This document shows positions 7,692-17,132 of a stretch of DNA of 64,000 nucleotides, one piece after another (the stretch's first letter is position 1; each line of letters opens with the position of its first letter). Source of the stretch: Spirochaetia bacterium (GTDB lineage: Bacteria; Spirochaetota; Leptospiria; Leptospirales; Leptonemataceae). The DNA is taken from NCBI GenBank assembly GCA_009885105.1, contig VFLI01000035.1, positions 1-64,000 of the forward strand. The letters run 5' to 3'. The position numbers and the translations under genes are program-made. Under the pieces are notes generated by a model that saw only the letters and a list, made by a program, of their open reading frames with translations, searched no databases and was not told the DNA's origin.

Positions 7692-9851
7692 ATGAATCCA
7701 ATCGTTTTGAAATATATTAACGAAATCCGGATAGATAGAGACAAAAACGGCATCCCGCATGTAAACGCGGATAATGAAGCAGACCTGTATTTTGGGCAGG
7801 GTTATGCGCAGGCCATGGACCGTGGTATGCAGATGCTGCTCACCAGAATTCTCGGTCAGGGCAGGGCCAGCGAATTTCTGGATTCCTCTGAAGAACTGCT
7901 TCAGATAGACTCATTTTTTAGAAGGATGAATTGGTACGGCGATGCCGGTCTTGAACTTTCCAAAATCAACCTGTCCACGCGGGATATCATCAAAGCTTAC
8001 TGTGAAGGCATCAATGCTTTTTTTCAGAAGAGTCTGCCCTGGGAATTCAAACTGCTCGGTTACAAGCCTGCGAAATGGAGACCGGAAGATTCAATCCTTC
8101 TGATGAGAATGACTGGTTATGTCACTTTGCAGCAGTCTCAAACTGAGATGGAACGTCTGATCGTCGAGATGATTCAGGCCGGCGTGGAAAAGGATCTTCT
8201 GGAGGAATTGTTCCCGGGCCAGCTGGGCGGACTGGAAATGGACCTGGTAAAAAAGATCACGCTGGGTGAACGAATCGTTCCGGCTGATGTTCTGTGGAAA
8301 AATTCTCTTACCAGAATGATGGCATCAAACAACTGGGCGGTTGCCGGCAGTAAAACGGCGTCCGGAAAAGCAATTCTCTGCAATGACCCACACCTGGAGA
8401 CAAACCGTCTGCCGAATCTCTGGCAGGAAATTGTTTTGAAAATTAAAGACCGTTACCTGGCCGGGGCCGGTATGCCGGGTCTGCCCGGTCTGCTCATCGG
8501 AAGAAACAACGATCTGGCCTGGGGAGCTACGTACACCTTCATGGACGCCGTCGATTCCTGGGTTGAAGAATGCCGCGAAGGAAAGTTCAAGCGCGGCTCT
8601 TTTTTAAAAACAGAATGGGTGCGGTTTCAGGAAAGACGTGAGATTATCAAACGCAAAAAAAAGCCCGATCATATCGCGACATTCTACGAAAACGAACACG
8701 GAGTCCTTGACGGGTCTCCTTTTACGGAAGGGTTCTATCTTGCAACCCGGTGGGCCTCCGGATCTCACAGCGGGGCGCGCTCGCTGGAAAATATTTTCAA
8801 AATGATGAACGCGAAAGATGTTCGCGAAGGTATGGAGCTGATGGGAGCTCTGGAAATGTCCATGAACTGGGTTTTTGCGGATGCCGGCGGAAACATCGGA
8901 TATCAGATGTCCGGGATCCTGCCAAAGCGCCGGTCCGGAGTTTCCGGACTCATCCCTCTGCCTGGCTGGGAAGAAAAAAACGACTGGAAGGGATTCGTGC
9001 CATTCTCGCAGCTTCCCAGAGTGTACAATCCGCCGGAAGGTTTTATCGTCACCGCCAACAATGATCTGAATCATTTTGGAAAGGCCGCGCCGATCAATCT
9101 TTCAATGGGCCCCTATCGCGCTGAAAGAATCGCGAATTTGCTGAAATCCAAAATTCCGCTGACTCCCGATTACATGCCCCAGATTCAGTATGACGTGTAC
9201 TCTCTGCAGGCGGAGCGCTACATGAAAATTCTTACGCCTCTTCTCCCGCACGGCGATGAAGCGGACATCCTTAGAAACTGGGATTTCAAATACGATCTGA
9301 ACTCGAAAGGGGCCTGGATTTTTGAGAATTTTTACAGAGAGCTCCTGCGCGATGTTGTGGGTCCTGTATTCGGGCATGATGTTATGGACAATCTGCTGGG
9401 AAAAACCGGAATATTTGTGGACTTTTATTCGAATTTCGACGCCGTGCTTCTGTCTAAAAAATCAGGCTGGTTCAACAAAGAGAGTCGTGAAAATATTTTT
9501 CGACGCGCTCTGGATCGTTCTCTTAAAATGCCGATTCGCAGCTGGGGCGACCGCCAGAATATCACAATGAAACATCTGCTTTTCGGCGGCAAGTTTCCAA
9601 CTTTTTTTGGATTCGACCGCGGCCCTGTGGCGGTTCCGGGCGGACGTGCCACTCCGCTGCAGGGTCAGATCTATCGCAGCGCGGGGCGCGAAACATCTTT
9701 CACGCCGTCATTTCGCATGATCATTGATTTTGAGAAGGACGGTCTGAAGTCCAACATGGCCGGAGGCCCTTCTGACCGGCGGTTCTCGCAGTGGTATGTC
9801 TCCGATCTTGAGAACTGGAAGAAAGGAAAATACAAGGATGTGACTCCGTAA
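7692..9851 (+). CDS. Penicillin acylase family protein (Ntn hydrolase)
   Basis: This 719-residue amide hydrolase belongs to the penicillin G acylase / acyl-homoserine-lactone acylase family. The ATG at 7692 was chosen because GGAG lies 6 bases upstream. The chain shows the N-terminal RDKNGIPHVNADNEADLYFG and GYAQAMDR motifs of the alpha subunit. The autocatalytic site ASNNWAV follows, where Ser212 becomes the N-terminal nucleophile of the beta subunit, and then NDPHLE. Members cleave amide bonds of penicillins, acyl-homoserine lactones or similar N-acyl compounds. Most are exported, but no signal peptide is visible here with either start, which is unusual: the mature sequence begins almost at once. 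Substrate unknown. Confidence 0.85.
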   Translation: MNPIVLKYINEIRIDRDKNGIPHVNADNEADLYFGQGYAQAMDRGMQMLLTRILGQGRASEFLDSSEELLQIDSFFRRMNWYGDAGLELSKINLSTRDIIKAYCEGINAFFQKSLPWEFKLLGYKPAKWRPEDSILLMRMTGYVTLQQSQTEMERLIVEMIQAGVEKDLLEELFPGQLGGLEMDLVKKITLGERIVPADVLWKNSLTRMMASNNWAVAGSKTASGKAILCNDPHLETNRLPNLWQEIVLKIKDRYLAGAGMPGLPGLLIGRNNDLAWGATYTFMDAVDSWVEECREGKFKRGSFLKTEWVRFQERREIIKRKKKPDHIATFYENEHGVLDGSPFTEGFYLATRWASGSHSGARSLENIFKMMNAKDVREGMELMGALEMSMNWVFADAGGNIGYQMSGILPKRRSGVSGLIPLPGWEEKNDWKGFVPFSQLPRVYNPPEGFIVTANNDLNHFGKAAPINLSMGPYRAERIANLLKSKIPLTPDYMPQIQYDVYSLQAERYMKILTPLLPHGDEADILRNWDFKYDLNSKGAWIFENFYRELLRDVVGPVFGHDVMDNLLGKTGIFVDFYSNFDAVLLSKKSGWFNKESRENIFRRALDRSLKMPIRSWGDRQNITMKHLLFGGKFPTFFGFDRGPVAVPGGRATPLQGQIYRSAGRETSFTPSFRMIIDFEKDGLKSNMAGGPSDRRFSQWYVSDLENWKKGKYKDVTP

Positions 9852-9877
9852 AATAGCCTGCAGGTAAAGCCTGCCGG

Positions 9878-11818
9878 TCAGTCCCCGTACATTTTCTGAA
9901 TATCAGCGGCTCGTCTATCGAATACCACATTTCGTTTGATTTTCAGTGTCTGTGTCATCTCAATGTCCTTTTCCAGCTCCCCGGGAAGAAGGCGGAATTG
10001 CGAAATCCGCTCGAAAGCTTTGAATCCATTTTCTGCGGATACAAGCTTTTTGATCTGTTCGCGAAAAAGGGCGTTCACCTCTTTATTCTCTACCCACTGA
10101 GTGGAATCCGGGATTGTGACGCCGCGTTCGGCAAAATAGTTTTCCACTTCATCGATGTTGGGCACAATCAGAACACCCAGATTTTTACGGTCCTGTCCGA
10201 CGACAACAACCTGGTTGAATAATGGGCTCTGAAGCAGTTTTCCTTCAATCGGAGTGGGTTCCACGTTTTCGCCTCCCATAAGCACGATCGTGTCTTTGGC
10301 CCGTCCGGCGAATTTAAGGTCGCCCGCCGTGCTCCACATGAGAATATCGCCGGAATCAAACCAGCCGTCTTCGCTCAGCACGGCTCTGGTCTTTTCCGGC
10401 TCTTTGAAATAGCCAAGCATAACATTGGGGCCGCGATGAAAACATACGCCCTTTCTGCCGAATTCGGTAATCTTTTTACCCTGCTCGTCGCGCAATTCAA
10501 TGTCCACACCGGCCACGGGTATGCCCACGGAGCCGACCTTCATCGACTTCTTATCGCGCAAAACAGAAACGCCGGTTGTTTCTGTGAGCCCATAGTCTTC
10601 CATTACAGGAATTCCGATCGCTTTTAAGAAAATATCAATGTGATAGGGCAGGGCACCGGCGCCGGAAATGGCCAGCCGCATTTTTCCGCCAAGCTTCGCC
10701 TTGATTTTTCCCAGAATAAGTTTGCTGAATCCAAAGGGCAGCAAGAGAAACGGAATAGCAAGAATTGCGCCCAGTCGTCTGACGATTTCTACAGCAGGAT
10801 TGACTTTTTCATAACGCGGAATTCGGCCCAGCAATGTGTCCACAAGCAGAGTGAAAGCAACCGCCGACCATTTAGAAAATGCAAAGAGACCACGCGCTAT
10901 CGGCGAAGCTTTGCTGACACCGTCATGAATTCGTTTGTAGAGCTGCTCCCAGAGTCTTGGCACCGTGAACAGCAATGTTGGTTTGGCGGTTGCCAGGTCT
11001 GCGCTGAATGCAGTAATGGAAGTATAGTAGGCGGTCACTCCCGCAAAAAAAAGACAGGTCTCAAAGATGCGATCCCCGATATGCCAGGAAGGCAGAAAAG
11101 TCATGGTTGAATCACCGGCTTTGACGCCGGAGGACTCAATCGCGGCTCTTGCCGTCCAGACGAGATTTCGATTTGTCAGCATGACTCCCTTGGGAGCCCC
11201 TGTGGTTCCGGATGTATAGATGATGCAGGCAAGATCGCTGTCCTTCGCCTGCTCTCCTCGCGCTGCGTAGGCCGCATCGCCTTTTTCAGTCAGCAGTTTT
11301 GAGCCCTGTGCCTGAATGTCAGCATAGTATTTCATCTGAACCTGAGGCAGAGCCTCCTGAAATTCTTTTTGGGCTTTTTCGTCGCGTTCCAGCAGGATTA
11401 AATATTTCAGGCTGACAAGCTTGTTTTTTGCTTTAACCAGATTCCGAAGAACCAGCGCATTTTCGGCGACGATGATTCTGCACTCGGTGTGGCTCAAAAT
11501 GTAACCAAGGTCTTCCACTGTGGCGTCTGTTCCACGCGGCACATCGATTCCTCCCGATGTGGTGATGGCCATGCTGGTCAGCATCCACTCGAAGCGGTTG
11601 TCCATGATGAGGCCGACTTTCTCATTTTTCTCCATGCCCAGATCCAGAAATCCCAGAGCCAGACCCTTCATGCGATCATACCAGTCGCCGTATCTCACCG
11701 GTTCATAAGGCCCGGTTTTGTCCTTCTTGAACATATAGACATTGCTGCCGTTCAATCTCTCCACGGATTCCCGCACTGCTGCGTATAATGTTTCTTTGCT
11801 TTTAATATCTTCGTTCAC
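9878..11818 (-). CDS. Long-chain acyl-CoA synthetase (AMP-forming)
   Basis: This 646-residue enzyme activates fatty acids to acyl-CoA through an acyl-adenylate. The P-loop YTSGTTGAPKG is at 201-211, the adenylate motif YGLTETTG and the FDSGDI/GRAKDTIVLMGGENVEP core follow, so the ANL-superfamily elements are present. A hydrophobic insert after the P-loop (around 310-360) suggests membrane association, as in FadD15-type and bubblegum-type synthetases. Length fits this group (about 600-660). It starts at GTG with GGAGG seven bases upstream. Convergent with the acylase-family gene (26 bases apart). Likely role: channelling exogenous fatty acids, which Leptospirales use as carbon source; that link is inference. 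Confidence 0.9.
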   Translation of the reverse strand: MNEDIKSKETLYAAVRESVERLNGSNVYMFKKDKTGPYEPVRYGDWYDRMKGLALGFLDLGMEKNEKVGLIMDNRFEWMLTSMAITTSGGIDVPRGTDATVEDLGYILSHTECRIIVAENALVLRNLVKAKNKLVSLKYLILLERDEKAQKEFQEALPQVQMKYYADIQAQGSKLLTEKGDAAYAARGEQAKDSDLACIIYTSGTTGAPKGVMLTNRNLVWTARAAIESSGVKAGDSTMTFLPSWHIGDRIFETCLFFAGVTAYYTSITAFSADLATAKPTLLFTVPRLWEQLYKRIHDGVSKASPIARGLFAFSKWSAVAFTLLVDTLLGRIPRYEKVNPAVEIVRRLGAILAIPFLLLPFGFSKLILGKIKAKLGGKMRLAISGAGALPYHIDIFLKAIGIPVMEDYGLTETTGVSVLRDKKSMKVGSVGIPVAGVDIELRDEQGKKITEFGRKGVCFHRGPNVMLGYFKEPEKTRAVLSEDGWFDSGDILMWSTAGDLKFAGRAKDTIVLMGGENVEPTPIEGKLLQSPLFNQVVVVGQDRKNLGVLIVPNIDEVENYFAERGVTIPDSTQWVENKEVNALFREQIKKLVSAENGFKAFERISQFRLLPGELEKDIEMTQTLKIKRNVVFDRRAADIQKMYGD

Positions 11819-11965
11819 CGGGAGCCTCCAGAAAGAATATCGTACGGATTATTGAAAAAAACACTCCACTGCTTAACTGCTTGGCTGTCAAGTAGAAGAC
11901 CTGCGTCCGATAGCCATGGGCGGGGTCCAGACCAAAGCCTGAAAGCCTGGCTGGCAATCTCAAAT

Positions 11966-12616
11966 TTACGGCCGGTTCAGCGCGGTTTTTACATCTTCCC
12001 GGAATTCCGCCATATTCAGGCGATGCCCGGGGCAGGCCGTCGCCCAGATTTCACGGTGGCCGATAATCCGTTCCGGCGGAATCCCGTATTCCCTGGAAAG
12101 TCGGACTGTCAGATTCAGAAGAGCTTCATGCTGGACGGCCGGGACGGAATGATTTTCGAAATTGCCGACAAGCACAACGGCGATGCCGAAGTAGTTTACA
12201 AAACTGTTTTTTGTGGAATAGTGATGACTTCTCGACTGCCAGATTTCGCTTTCCTGCACCTGCCCGACAGTCGTATCGTCGCTGCCGTTGTTCACAATAA
12301 AATGATACGCCACATCCGGCCAGCCGCGCTCCTGCATGTGCAGTTTTCTGTAATACTCCAGACTGCCGTAATCGGAGGCTGTGTGGTGAATGACGATGTA
12401 GCGCCAGCGCATTTCGCGCCAAACGTAACGTCCGGAAAAAAATATGAAAACGAGAGCGGCCAGAGCGATGAAAAAGACAGGCCTTTGATAAAAACGACGA
12501 CCGGATCTGTAATCAGAGCCCTTTGAAAAAACAGGCATATCGCCGGGAGGCCGGATATCGAAATCGTCCCGGCGGATAGACGATTTACTTTTCTTAATTT
12601 TTTTCGCGTAATCCAT
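11966..12616 (-). CDS. N-acetylmuramoyl-L-alanine amidase (Amidase_2/PGRP fold)
   Basis: This 216-residue protein cuts the amide bond between muramic acid and the peptide stem. After a basic cytoplasmic tail there is one membrane helix (about 46-63), which anchors the domain outside. The catalytic domain shows YIVIHHTAS with the first zinc histidine near residue 77, GWPDVAYHFIVNN, and the C-terminal GHREIWATACPG carrying the second histidine and the cysteine ligand. It probably acts in peptidoglycan turnover. Upstream lies a palindromic repeat element and then corA. Confidence 0.85.
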   Translation of the reverse strand: MDYAKKIKKSKSSIRRDDFDIRPPGDMPVFSKGSDYRSGRRFYQRPVFFIALAALVFIFFSGRYVWREMRWRYIVIHHTASDYGSLEYYRKLHMQERGWPDVAYHFIVNNGSDDTTVGQVQESEIWQSRSHHYSTKNSFVNYFGIAVVLVGNFENHSVPAVQHEALLNLTVRLSREYGIPPERIIGHREIWATACPGHRLNMAEFREDVKTALNRP

Positions 12617-12630
12617 AGCAGTTGCTTCAG

Positions 12631-12808
12631 AAGAGAAGAAATTTCACGCAGAGGTCGCAGCGAGCGCAGTGAAGACAGGAAGCATCAAAAAGAAGCGAGC
12701 GTGCCGGAAGCTTGCCAGCGGCCTGATGATTTTTTTGTGCTTTTGCGGCCAAACATTCTTTGTTTTCCTCCGCGTCCTTTGCGATCCCTTCGTGAGAAAT
12801 TCTTTCCT
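12631..12808. repeat. Imperfect palindromic intergenic element, copy 1
   Basis: The element starts AAGAGAAGAAATTTCACGCA followed by GAGGTCGCAG, and ends with the approximate inverse (CTCCGCGTCC, TTCGTGAGAAATTCTTTCC). It resembles the second element at 51075-51210 in both arms and in a central GCCGG segment. It has no coding potential. It is probably a non-autonomous, MITE-like dispersed repeat that can fold into a long hairpin in RNA from either strand. It fills the gap between the amidase and corA. Confidence 0.65.
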
Positions 12809-12811
12809 GTA

Positions 12812-13909
12812 TTAAAACCATTTTTTTTTATAAAAATAATAAAGCATCGTTCCTGCCGTTGCTATATTGGCGAACCAGACAGCGGGATATCCCCAGTGAG
12901 AATCCAGTTCCGGCATATATTTAAAATTCATGCCGTACACGCCGACCAGAAAAGTGAGTGGAATAAAAATTGTGGCAATCATTGTCAGCACTTTCATCAC
13001 AGAATTCAGTCTGTTGCTGTTTGTCGACAGGTACACGTCGAGCATGCCGGAAAGCACGTCCCGGTAAGTCTCAATCGTGTCGATGATCTGTATCGTGTGA
13101 TCGTAAAGATCGCGAAGATAGAGAAGCGTCGATTCGTGCATGCGTTCCGATTCATTGCGCTGGAGTACATTGACGACTTCGCGGAGCGGCCAGATTGATT
13201 TGCGAAGAAGGATCATCTCATGTTTCAGCTGATGAATCTTGCGAAGTATACCGGTTTCCGGCTCGCCCATCAATTCTTCTTCAATGGTTTCGATTCTCTC
13301 TCCGATTTTTTCGAGGATATTGAAGTAATGGTCCACCACCGAGTCCATTATCGCATAGGCCAGATAATCAGCCGGCATGTTCCGGACTCGGCCCCGCGCC
13401 TGACGGATTCTTTCCCGGATTGTATTGAGTTCGTCTTCCCGGTTCTCCTGAAAAGTCAGAACGAAACCTTCGCCGAGAACCAGGCTGAGCTGTTCCGACA
13501 GAACCCGGTCCTGTTTTTCGTCGAAGTGCAGCATCCGGATCACTATATACAGGTAGGTTTCGTAGTCTTCGATTTTAGGACGCTGGTCCGTATTTACAAT
13601 ATCTTCCCGAACCAGAGGATGCAGATCAAATGAGGCGCCGATTTTTTCCAGTATGCTCAGATCGTGTATGCCATCGACATTGATCCAGGTTATGCCCGGT
13701 TTTTGCCGCCAGTCGCTGCTTTCAGCTGGATCGGTTATGGATTTTTCTTCAATCTCCGTGCTGGTATAGGTTATTACACTGATATGTACCGGTCTGGCAT
13801 CCGAATCTCCAATCAGAACGGGTGTGCCGGGCGGCAGTCCGCTTTTCTGTGAACGCCGCTTCAAAGAAAAGCGCTTAATCGGCGGCGGTCCCTTTTTCCT
13901 GAAGATCAT
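12812..13909 (-). CDS. corA: CorA-family magnesium/cobalt transport protein
   Basis: This 365-residue channel protein imports Mg2+ and Co2+. Its large N-terminal cytoplasmic domain, long helix (around 200-290) and two C-terminal membrane segments match CorA. The signature GVYGMNF lies near residue 324 at the end of the first membrane helix, followed by an acidic loop (MPELDSHWGYP) and a basic tail ending KKKWF. The first 40 residues are a basic extension rich in Lys, Arg and Pro. It is transcribed away from the UMF1 transporter; the 146-base gap between the two starts must hold both promoters. Confidence 0.9.
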   Translation of the reverse strand: MIFRKKGPPPIKRFSLKRRSQKSGLPPGTPVLIGDSDARPVHISVITYTSTEIEEKSITDPAESSDWRQKPGITWINVDGIHDLSILEKIGASFDLHPLVREDIVNTDQRPKIEDYETYLYIVIRMLHFDEKQDRVLSEQLSLVLGEGFVLTFQENREDELNTIRERIRQARGRVRNMPADYLAYAIMDSVVDHYFNILEKIGERIETIEEELMGEPETGILRKIHQLKHEMILLRKSIWPLREVVNVLQRNESERMHESTLLYLRDLYDHTIQIIDTIETYRDVLSGMLDVYLSTNSNRLNSVMKVLTMIATIFIPLTFLVGVYGMNFKYMPELDSHWGYPAVWFANIATAGTMLYYFYKKKWF

Positions 13910-14055
13910 TGGCTACACATCCAATTGGCCCGATTTTTAACAATTATTTTAATAAACCACAAAAAATGCTTGCTCTGCCAAATGCAAAACTTACAATCCT
14001 TTCAGTTCAAATTCGATCCCGGAATCGGATAAGAACCCTACAGGAGAAACTCAGA

Positions 14056-15651
14056 ATGCAGACAAAGAGAGCGCCGATCAGAGAAATAATTGGATGGGCC
14101 ATGTTCGATTTTGCCAACTCGTCCTATACGACGGTCATTATTACTGTGGTATTCAGTGTGATATTCACAAAATTGATTGTTGTGGATCAAACCGGTTTCT
14201 CGCCCGGCACGCTGAAGAATGGAGAAGTCTCATTCACTCTGCCGGAAAGGGTAGAGGAAAAAACTCAATGCCAGGAAGAGGGCCTCATCACCGGCTGCGA
14301 GCTGGAGCATCTGCAAAAGCTCAGCAATGCGAATAAAATTTCTTTAGTAATCACGCCGACCACGGATGGCACAAACCTGAACCGTGCAACAGTGAGATTG
14401 TCCGATGCCGGAGATACAGAAACGCAGTCCAAGGTGCGAGAAATCATGGGCGATTATAAGGAGGGCAATCTCTGGTGGAGCATTGCTCTTTCTCTGAGCT
14501 ATCTTCTGGTCGTAATCACGGCTCCTATATTTGGAGCGATCATGGATTATTCCGCTTCCAAGAAAAAATTTCTCTTTGCCAGTTATTCAATCACGATTGT
14601 CTTCACGGCGCTGCTCTATTTCGTACATCCGGGCGCAATCTATCTGGGAGTGGCCCTGGTTCTGCTATCGAATTTTGGTTTTGCGGTGGGCGAGTCGTTT
14701 GTTTCCAGTTTCCTTCCGGATCTTGGCCCGCCTGAGGATCTCGGAAAAATTTCCGGATACGCCTGGGGGCTCGGATATTTCGGCGGTCTTGCGTCGACGA
14801 TTATAGTCACGCTCCTTGGCGCAAAGACAGTGGGAAACTTTAACAATCTTCTTTTTGTCGGACCGATCACGGCGATCTTCTTTATGATCGCGGCCATTCC
14901 GACATTCCTCTTCGTAAAGGAACGAGGGGTTTCAAAACCGCTGCCGCCCGGATCCACGTATTTGACAATAGGCTTCAAACGGCTCGGTCAGACGTTCCGC
15001 GAATTGAAAGATTTTCGCGATCTTGCGGTGTTTATGATTTCATTCTTTTTTGCGTATTCCGGACTGGCGATTGTGATATCCTTCGCCTTTATTTATGGCG
15101 CGCAGGAAATTCACTGGAGCGGCCAAACCGAGATCATGATGTTCATCATAACTCAGTTCACGGCTGCGGGCGGCGCGGTTCTGTTTGGCTTTATTCAGGA
15201 TAAAATCGGCGCGATAAAGACTTTTAATATAACGCTTGTCATCTGGGTTATTGGAGTGCTGCTGATCTTTGGCACAAAGGAATTCACTGTTTTTCTGAAC
15301 AATGTTCTGGGCCATGCCACTCCGGAATCCATGTGGAAAGCGGAGCATGTGTTTTTATTTGTCGGCTGTGTGGCCGGTCTGTGTCTGGGCGCTACTCAGT
15401 CTGCAAGCAGGGCTCTTGTCGGTGTATTTTCACCGGAGTCGAAGTCCGGCGAATTTTTCGGATTCTGGGGGCTGTTTGGAAAACTGGCCGCCATCTTTGG
15501 TCTTCTGATACTCGGCGTTCTGCAGACTCAACTGGGTCTGAAAACCGCTATTCTGGTCTGTTCGGTCTTCTTCCTCACGGCTTTGATCATTACATTATTT
15601 GTGAATGAGAAACGCGGAATCGCGGCCGCGAAAGAACACGAAGGGGAATGA
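14056..15651 (+). CDS. UMF1-family MFS transporter with a large first loop
   Basis: This 531-residue transporter is of the major facilitator superfamily, UMF1/Atg22-like group. The ATG at 14056 has AGGAGA upstream and begins just before the family N-terminus (REIIGWAMFDFANSSYTTVI), so the longer reading from 13909 is rejected. Twelve membrane helices are expected. Unusually, about 90 residues (roughly 46-135) separate helix 1 from helix 2. This hydrophilic loop lies outside the cytoplasm, is rich in Glu, Thr and Asn and contains two cysteines (CQEEGLITGC) that could pair. The family is proposed to export amino acids or small metabolites; the substrate here is unknown. A strong hairpin follows the stop. 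Confidence 0.85.
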   Translation: MQTKRAPIREIIGWAMFDFANSSYTTVIITVVFSVIFTKLIVVDQTGFSPGTLKNGEVSFTLPERVEEKTQCQEEGLITGCELEHLQKLSNANKISLVITPTTDGTNLNRATVRLSDAGDTETQSKVREIMGDYKEGNLWWSIALSLSYLLVVITAPIFGAIMDYSASKKKFLFASYSITIVFTALLYFVHPGAIYLGVALVLLSNFGFAVGESFVSSFLPDLGPPEDLGKISGYAWGLGYFGGLASTIIVTLLGAKTVGNFNNLLFVGPITAIFFMIAAIPTFLFVKERGVSKPLPPGSTYLTIGFKRLGQTFRELKDFRDLAVFMISFFFAYSGLAIVISFAFIYGAQEIHWSGQTEIMMFIITQFTAAGGAVLFGFIQDKIGAIKTFNITLVIWVIGVLLIFGTKEFTVFLNNVLGHATPESMWKAEHVFLFVGCVAGLCLGATQSASRALVGVFSPESKSGEFFGFWGLFGKLAAIFGLLILGVLQTQLGLKTAILVCSVFFLTALIITLFVNEKRGIAAAKEHEGE

Positions 15652-15661
15652 CTGAATTTGG

Positions 15662-15696
15662 GTCGTCGGTTTATCGCAATGCGTTAAACCGGCGAC
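15662..15696 (+). terminator. Stable hairpin after the UMF1 gene
   Basis: The arm GTCGTCGGTTTA (15662-15673) pairs with TAAACCGGCGAC (15685-15696), 12 pairs with one G-T. The loop itself contains a 3-bp stem (CGC-AAT-GCG). It begins 11 bases after the transporter stop. No T-run follows, so it is either a 3'-end stabiliser or a Rho-assisted terminator rather than a classical intrinsic one. Confidence 0.45.
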
Positions 15697-15797
15697 GAAT
15701 TGTGGATTAGCGAAATACGTGGCGGGGGAGGTTGGCGCAATTTTACTGCGCGGAGGGTGAAGCTGGGGGGAACTTGGGGCGGCTCGCTTTACTACAC

Positions 15798-16478
15798 ATG
15801 CTATTACTTCGAGCATCCCTATTTCTGGCTCTCTCTTGCTCCTCTTGTGTGGCCCTGTCGATTTTTGATGAGCCGCCCAGTGAAGAATCATACTTCAAAT
15901 ATGACAACAACCGCGGTACGATCCGCGCCTCCGGCGCATTCTACCAGGCTGCCAGGATTTTGGTGGACGACCTCAAACACCCTCTTACCCTCAAGGCTAT
16001 GCGGGCATTTCGTTCCCTGAACGTTCAGTCCGTTCATTTTGCTTCTGAGATTTGCCCCAATGCCATGCGACTTGAGGTTTGCAATTCTCCTGCTTTCGAT
16101 ATCGTTCTCACACCGGACCGGGACTTTACGTATGGCTACACAGGCCAAGCCTGCTTCAGCAAAGCGAAGTTCTGCGGCCTCGGAAGTGGCGGATTTTTTA
16201 TCCACTGCAGTTGCATGCCAACGCTCGACCTCCCCGATTTCTTCTGTTCAATGCACATGCTGACCCTCGGGATTATTCCTGCCACTTTTTCCGTCGAAGA
16301 TTCGTTATACATACACGAAGATCCCGTACTGGGGCGCCCCTCCCTGCTGAGACTCAATAGACGAGGCTATCAAATCTCGGTATGGAACTATTTGCTATGG
16401 CCGATCTGGTTGTTTCGCTCCGGAAAAGCAATCTGTGTGACCAATCCTTTTGATTACACGGGCTGTCCTGGACCATGA
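15798..16478 (+). CDS. Cysteine-rich putative lipoprotein
   Basis: This 226-residue protein is probably exported. The ATG at 15798 was preferred because it directly begins a signal-peptide-like stretch ([17 protein letters not shown]) with cysteines where a relaxed spirochaete lipobox would sit. A longer reading from 15732 puts a polar extension before it. The mature part has many cysteines (for example [11 protein letters not shown] and CSCMPTLDL) and a hydrophobic segment near the end ([14 protein letters not shown]). No family recognised. It is the last intact gene before a region of decayed sequence. Confidence 0.5.
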   Translation: MLLLRASLFLALSCSSCVALSIFDEPPSEESYFKYDNNRGTIRASGAFYQAARILVDDLKHPLTLKAMRAFRSLNVQSVHFASEICPNAMRLEVCNSPAFDIVLTPDRDFTYGYTGQACFSKAKFCGLGSGGFFIHCSCMPTLDLPDFFCSMHMLTLGIIPATFSVEDSLYIHEDPVLGRPSLLRLNRRGYQISVWNYLLWPIWLFRSGKAICVTNPFDYTGCPGP

Positions 16479-16551
16479 GCCGCATCATTTCGCAATAAAA
16501 CACTTGCCCGGCGGAGCGCGAACTTTCAGCCAACGCGATACAGGGAGGCCC

Positions 16552-16757
16552 ATGAGAAAAGTAGTATTTGGGATCAATATCACCGCAGATGGTTTTTGCA
16601 GCCACACAGACATGATTGCCGACGACGCGGGCCTTACGGAAAAGGGCCGCGCTTATTCGATAGTGTGAAACCACAGGAGAGCCTTCGGCTGCACCTTATT
16701 GGATCGGAAACTTTTCAATCCGGCGCCGTTGCCCTGCACTACAGAAAGCAAACGTGA
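16552..16757 (+). pseudogene. DHFR/RibD-C-family pseudogene with internal deletion
   Basis: Two pieces of one family lie head to tail in different frames. From the ATG at 16552 (AGGGAGG upstream), [15 protein letters not shown] and [10 protein letters not shown] match the N-terminus of dihydrofolate-reductase-like RibD C-terminal domain proteins. From about 16638 in another frame, [13 protein letters not shown] then [20 protein letters not shown] match the very end of the same family, stopping at 16755-16757. The middle of the usual roughly 180-residue protein, about 110 residues, is gone. The intact ribosome site and the preserved ends point to a fairly recent deletion. Confidence 0.75.
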
Positions 16758-16894
16758 GCAGAACCAACAGGGATTGGCGAGTCAGGGTAGAAGGCGCACA
16801 ATCCTACTATACCGTCAGGGGTTTCCGCGGCGCGCTGAGGGTCTGATTTTTACTCCAGCCAGCTGACGTGCGCCTGACTGGCCGATGCAGCCTA

Positions 16895-17092
16895 TTACGA
16901 GGCCTGTTTCAGCTCGCGCCCTTTTTCATCGAGAACGGCAAATCGATCCGAGGACTGTGGATCGCTGTGGGCCAGACGCTGGTTGTAAACGCGAACCTTT
17001 TCCAGCGCCCATTCCTTAACACTTGTGGAACCCGTTGTCGACATGAGGATCGGATCCGAGTCGGGGGAGAGCCGCCAAATTGTGTATCTCAT
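16895..17092 (-). CDS. Possible small protein, 65 residues
   Basis: This open frame lies between the DHFR-like pseudogene and the GHMP kinase, opposite in strand to the former. The composition is protein-like: a WALEKVRVYNQRL helix and a FAVLDEKGREL strand-turn-strand at the end. The start is a plain ATG with no good ribosome site. It lies upstream of nothing on its own strand for more than 100 bases. It could be a real small cytoplasmic protein or a remnant of a longer one; no family is assigned. Confidence 0.35.
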   Translation of the reverse strand: MRYTIWRLSPDSDPILMSTTGSTSVKEWALEKVRVYNQRLAHSDPQSSDRFAVLDEKGRELKQAS

Positions 17093-17132
17093 GCAGTCAT
17101 GATTTTTGTGCGGTGCACCATGTCAATTACAA

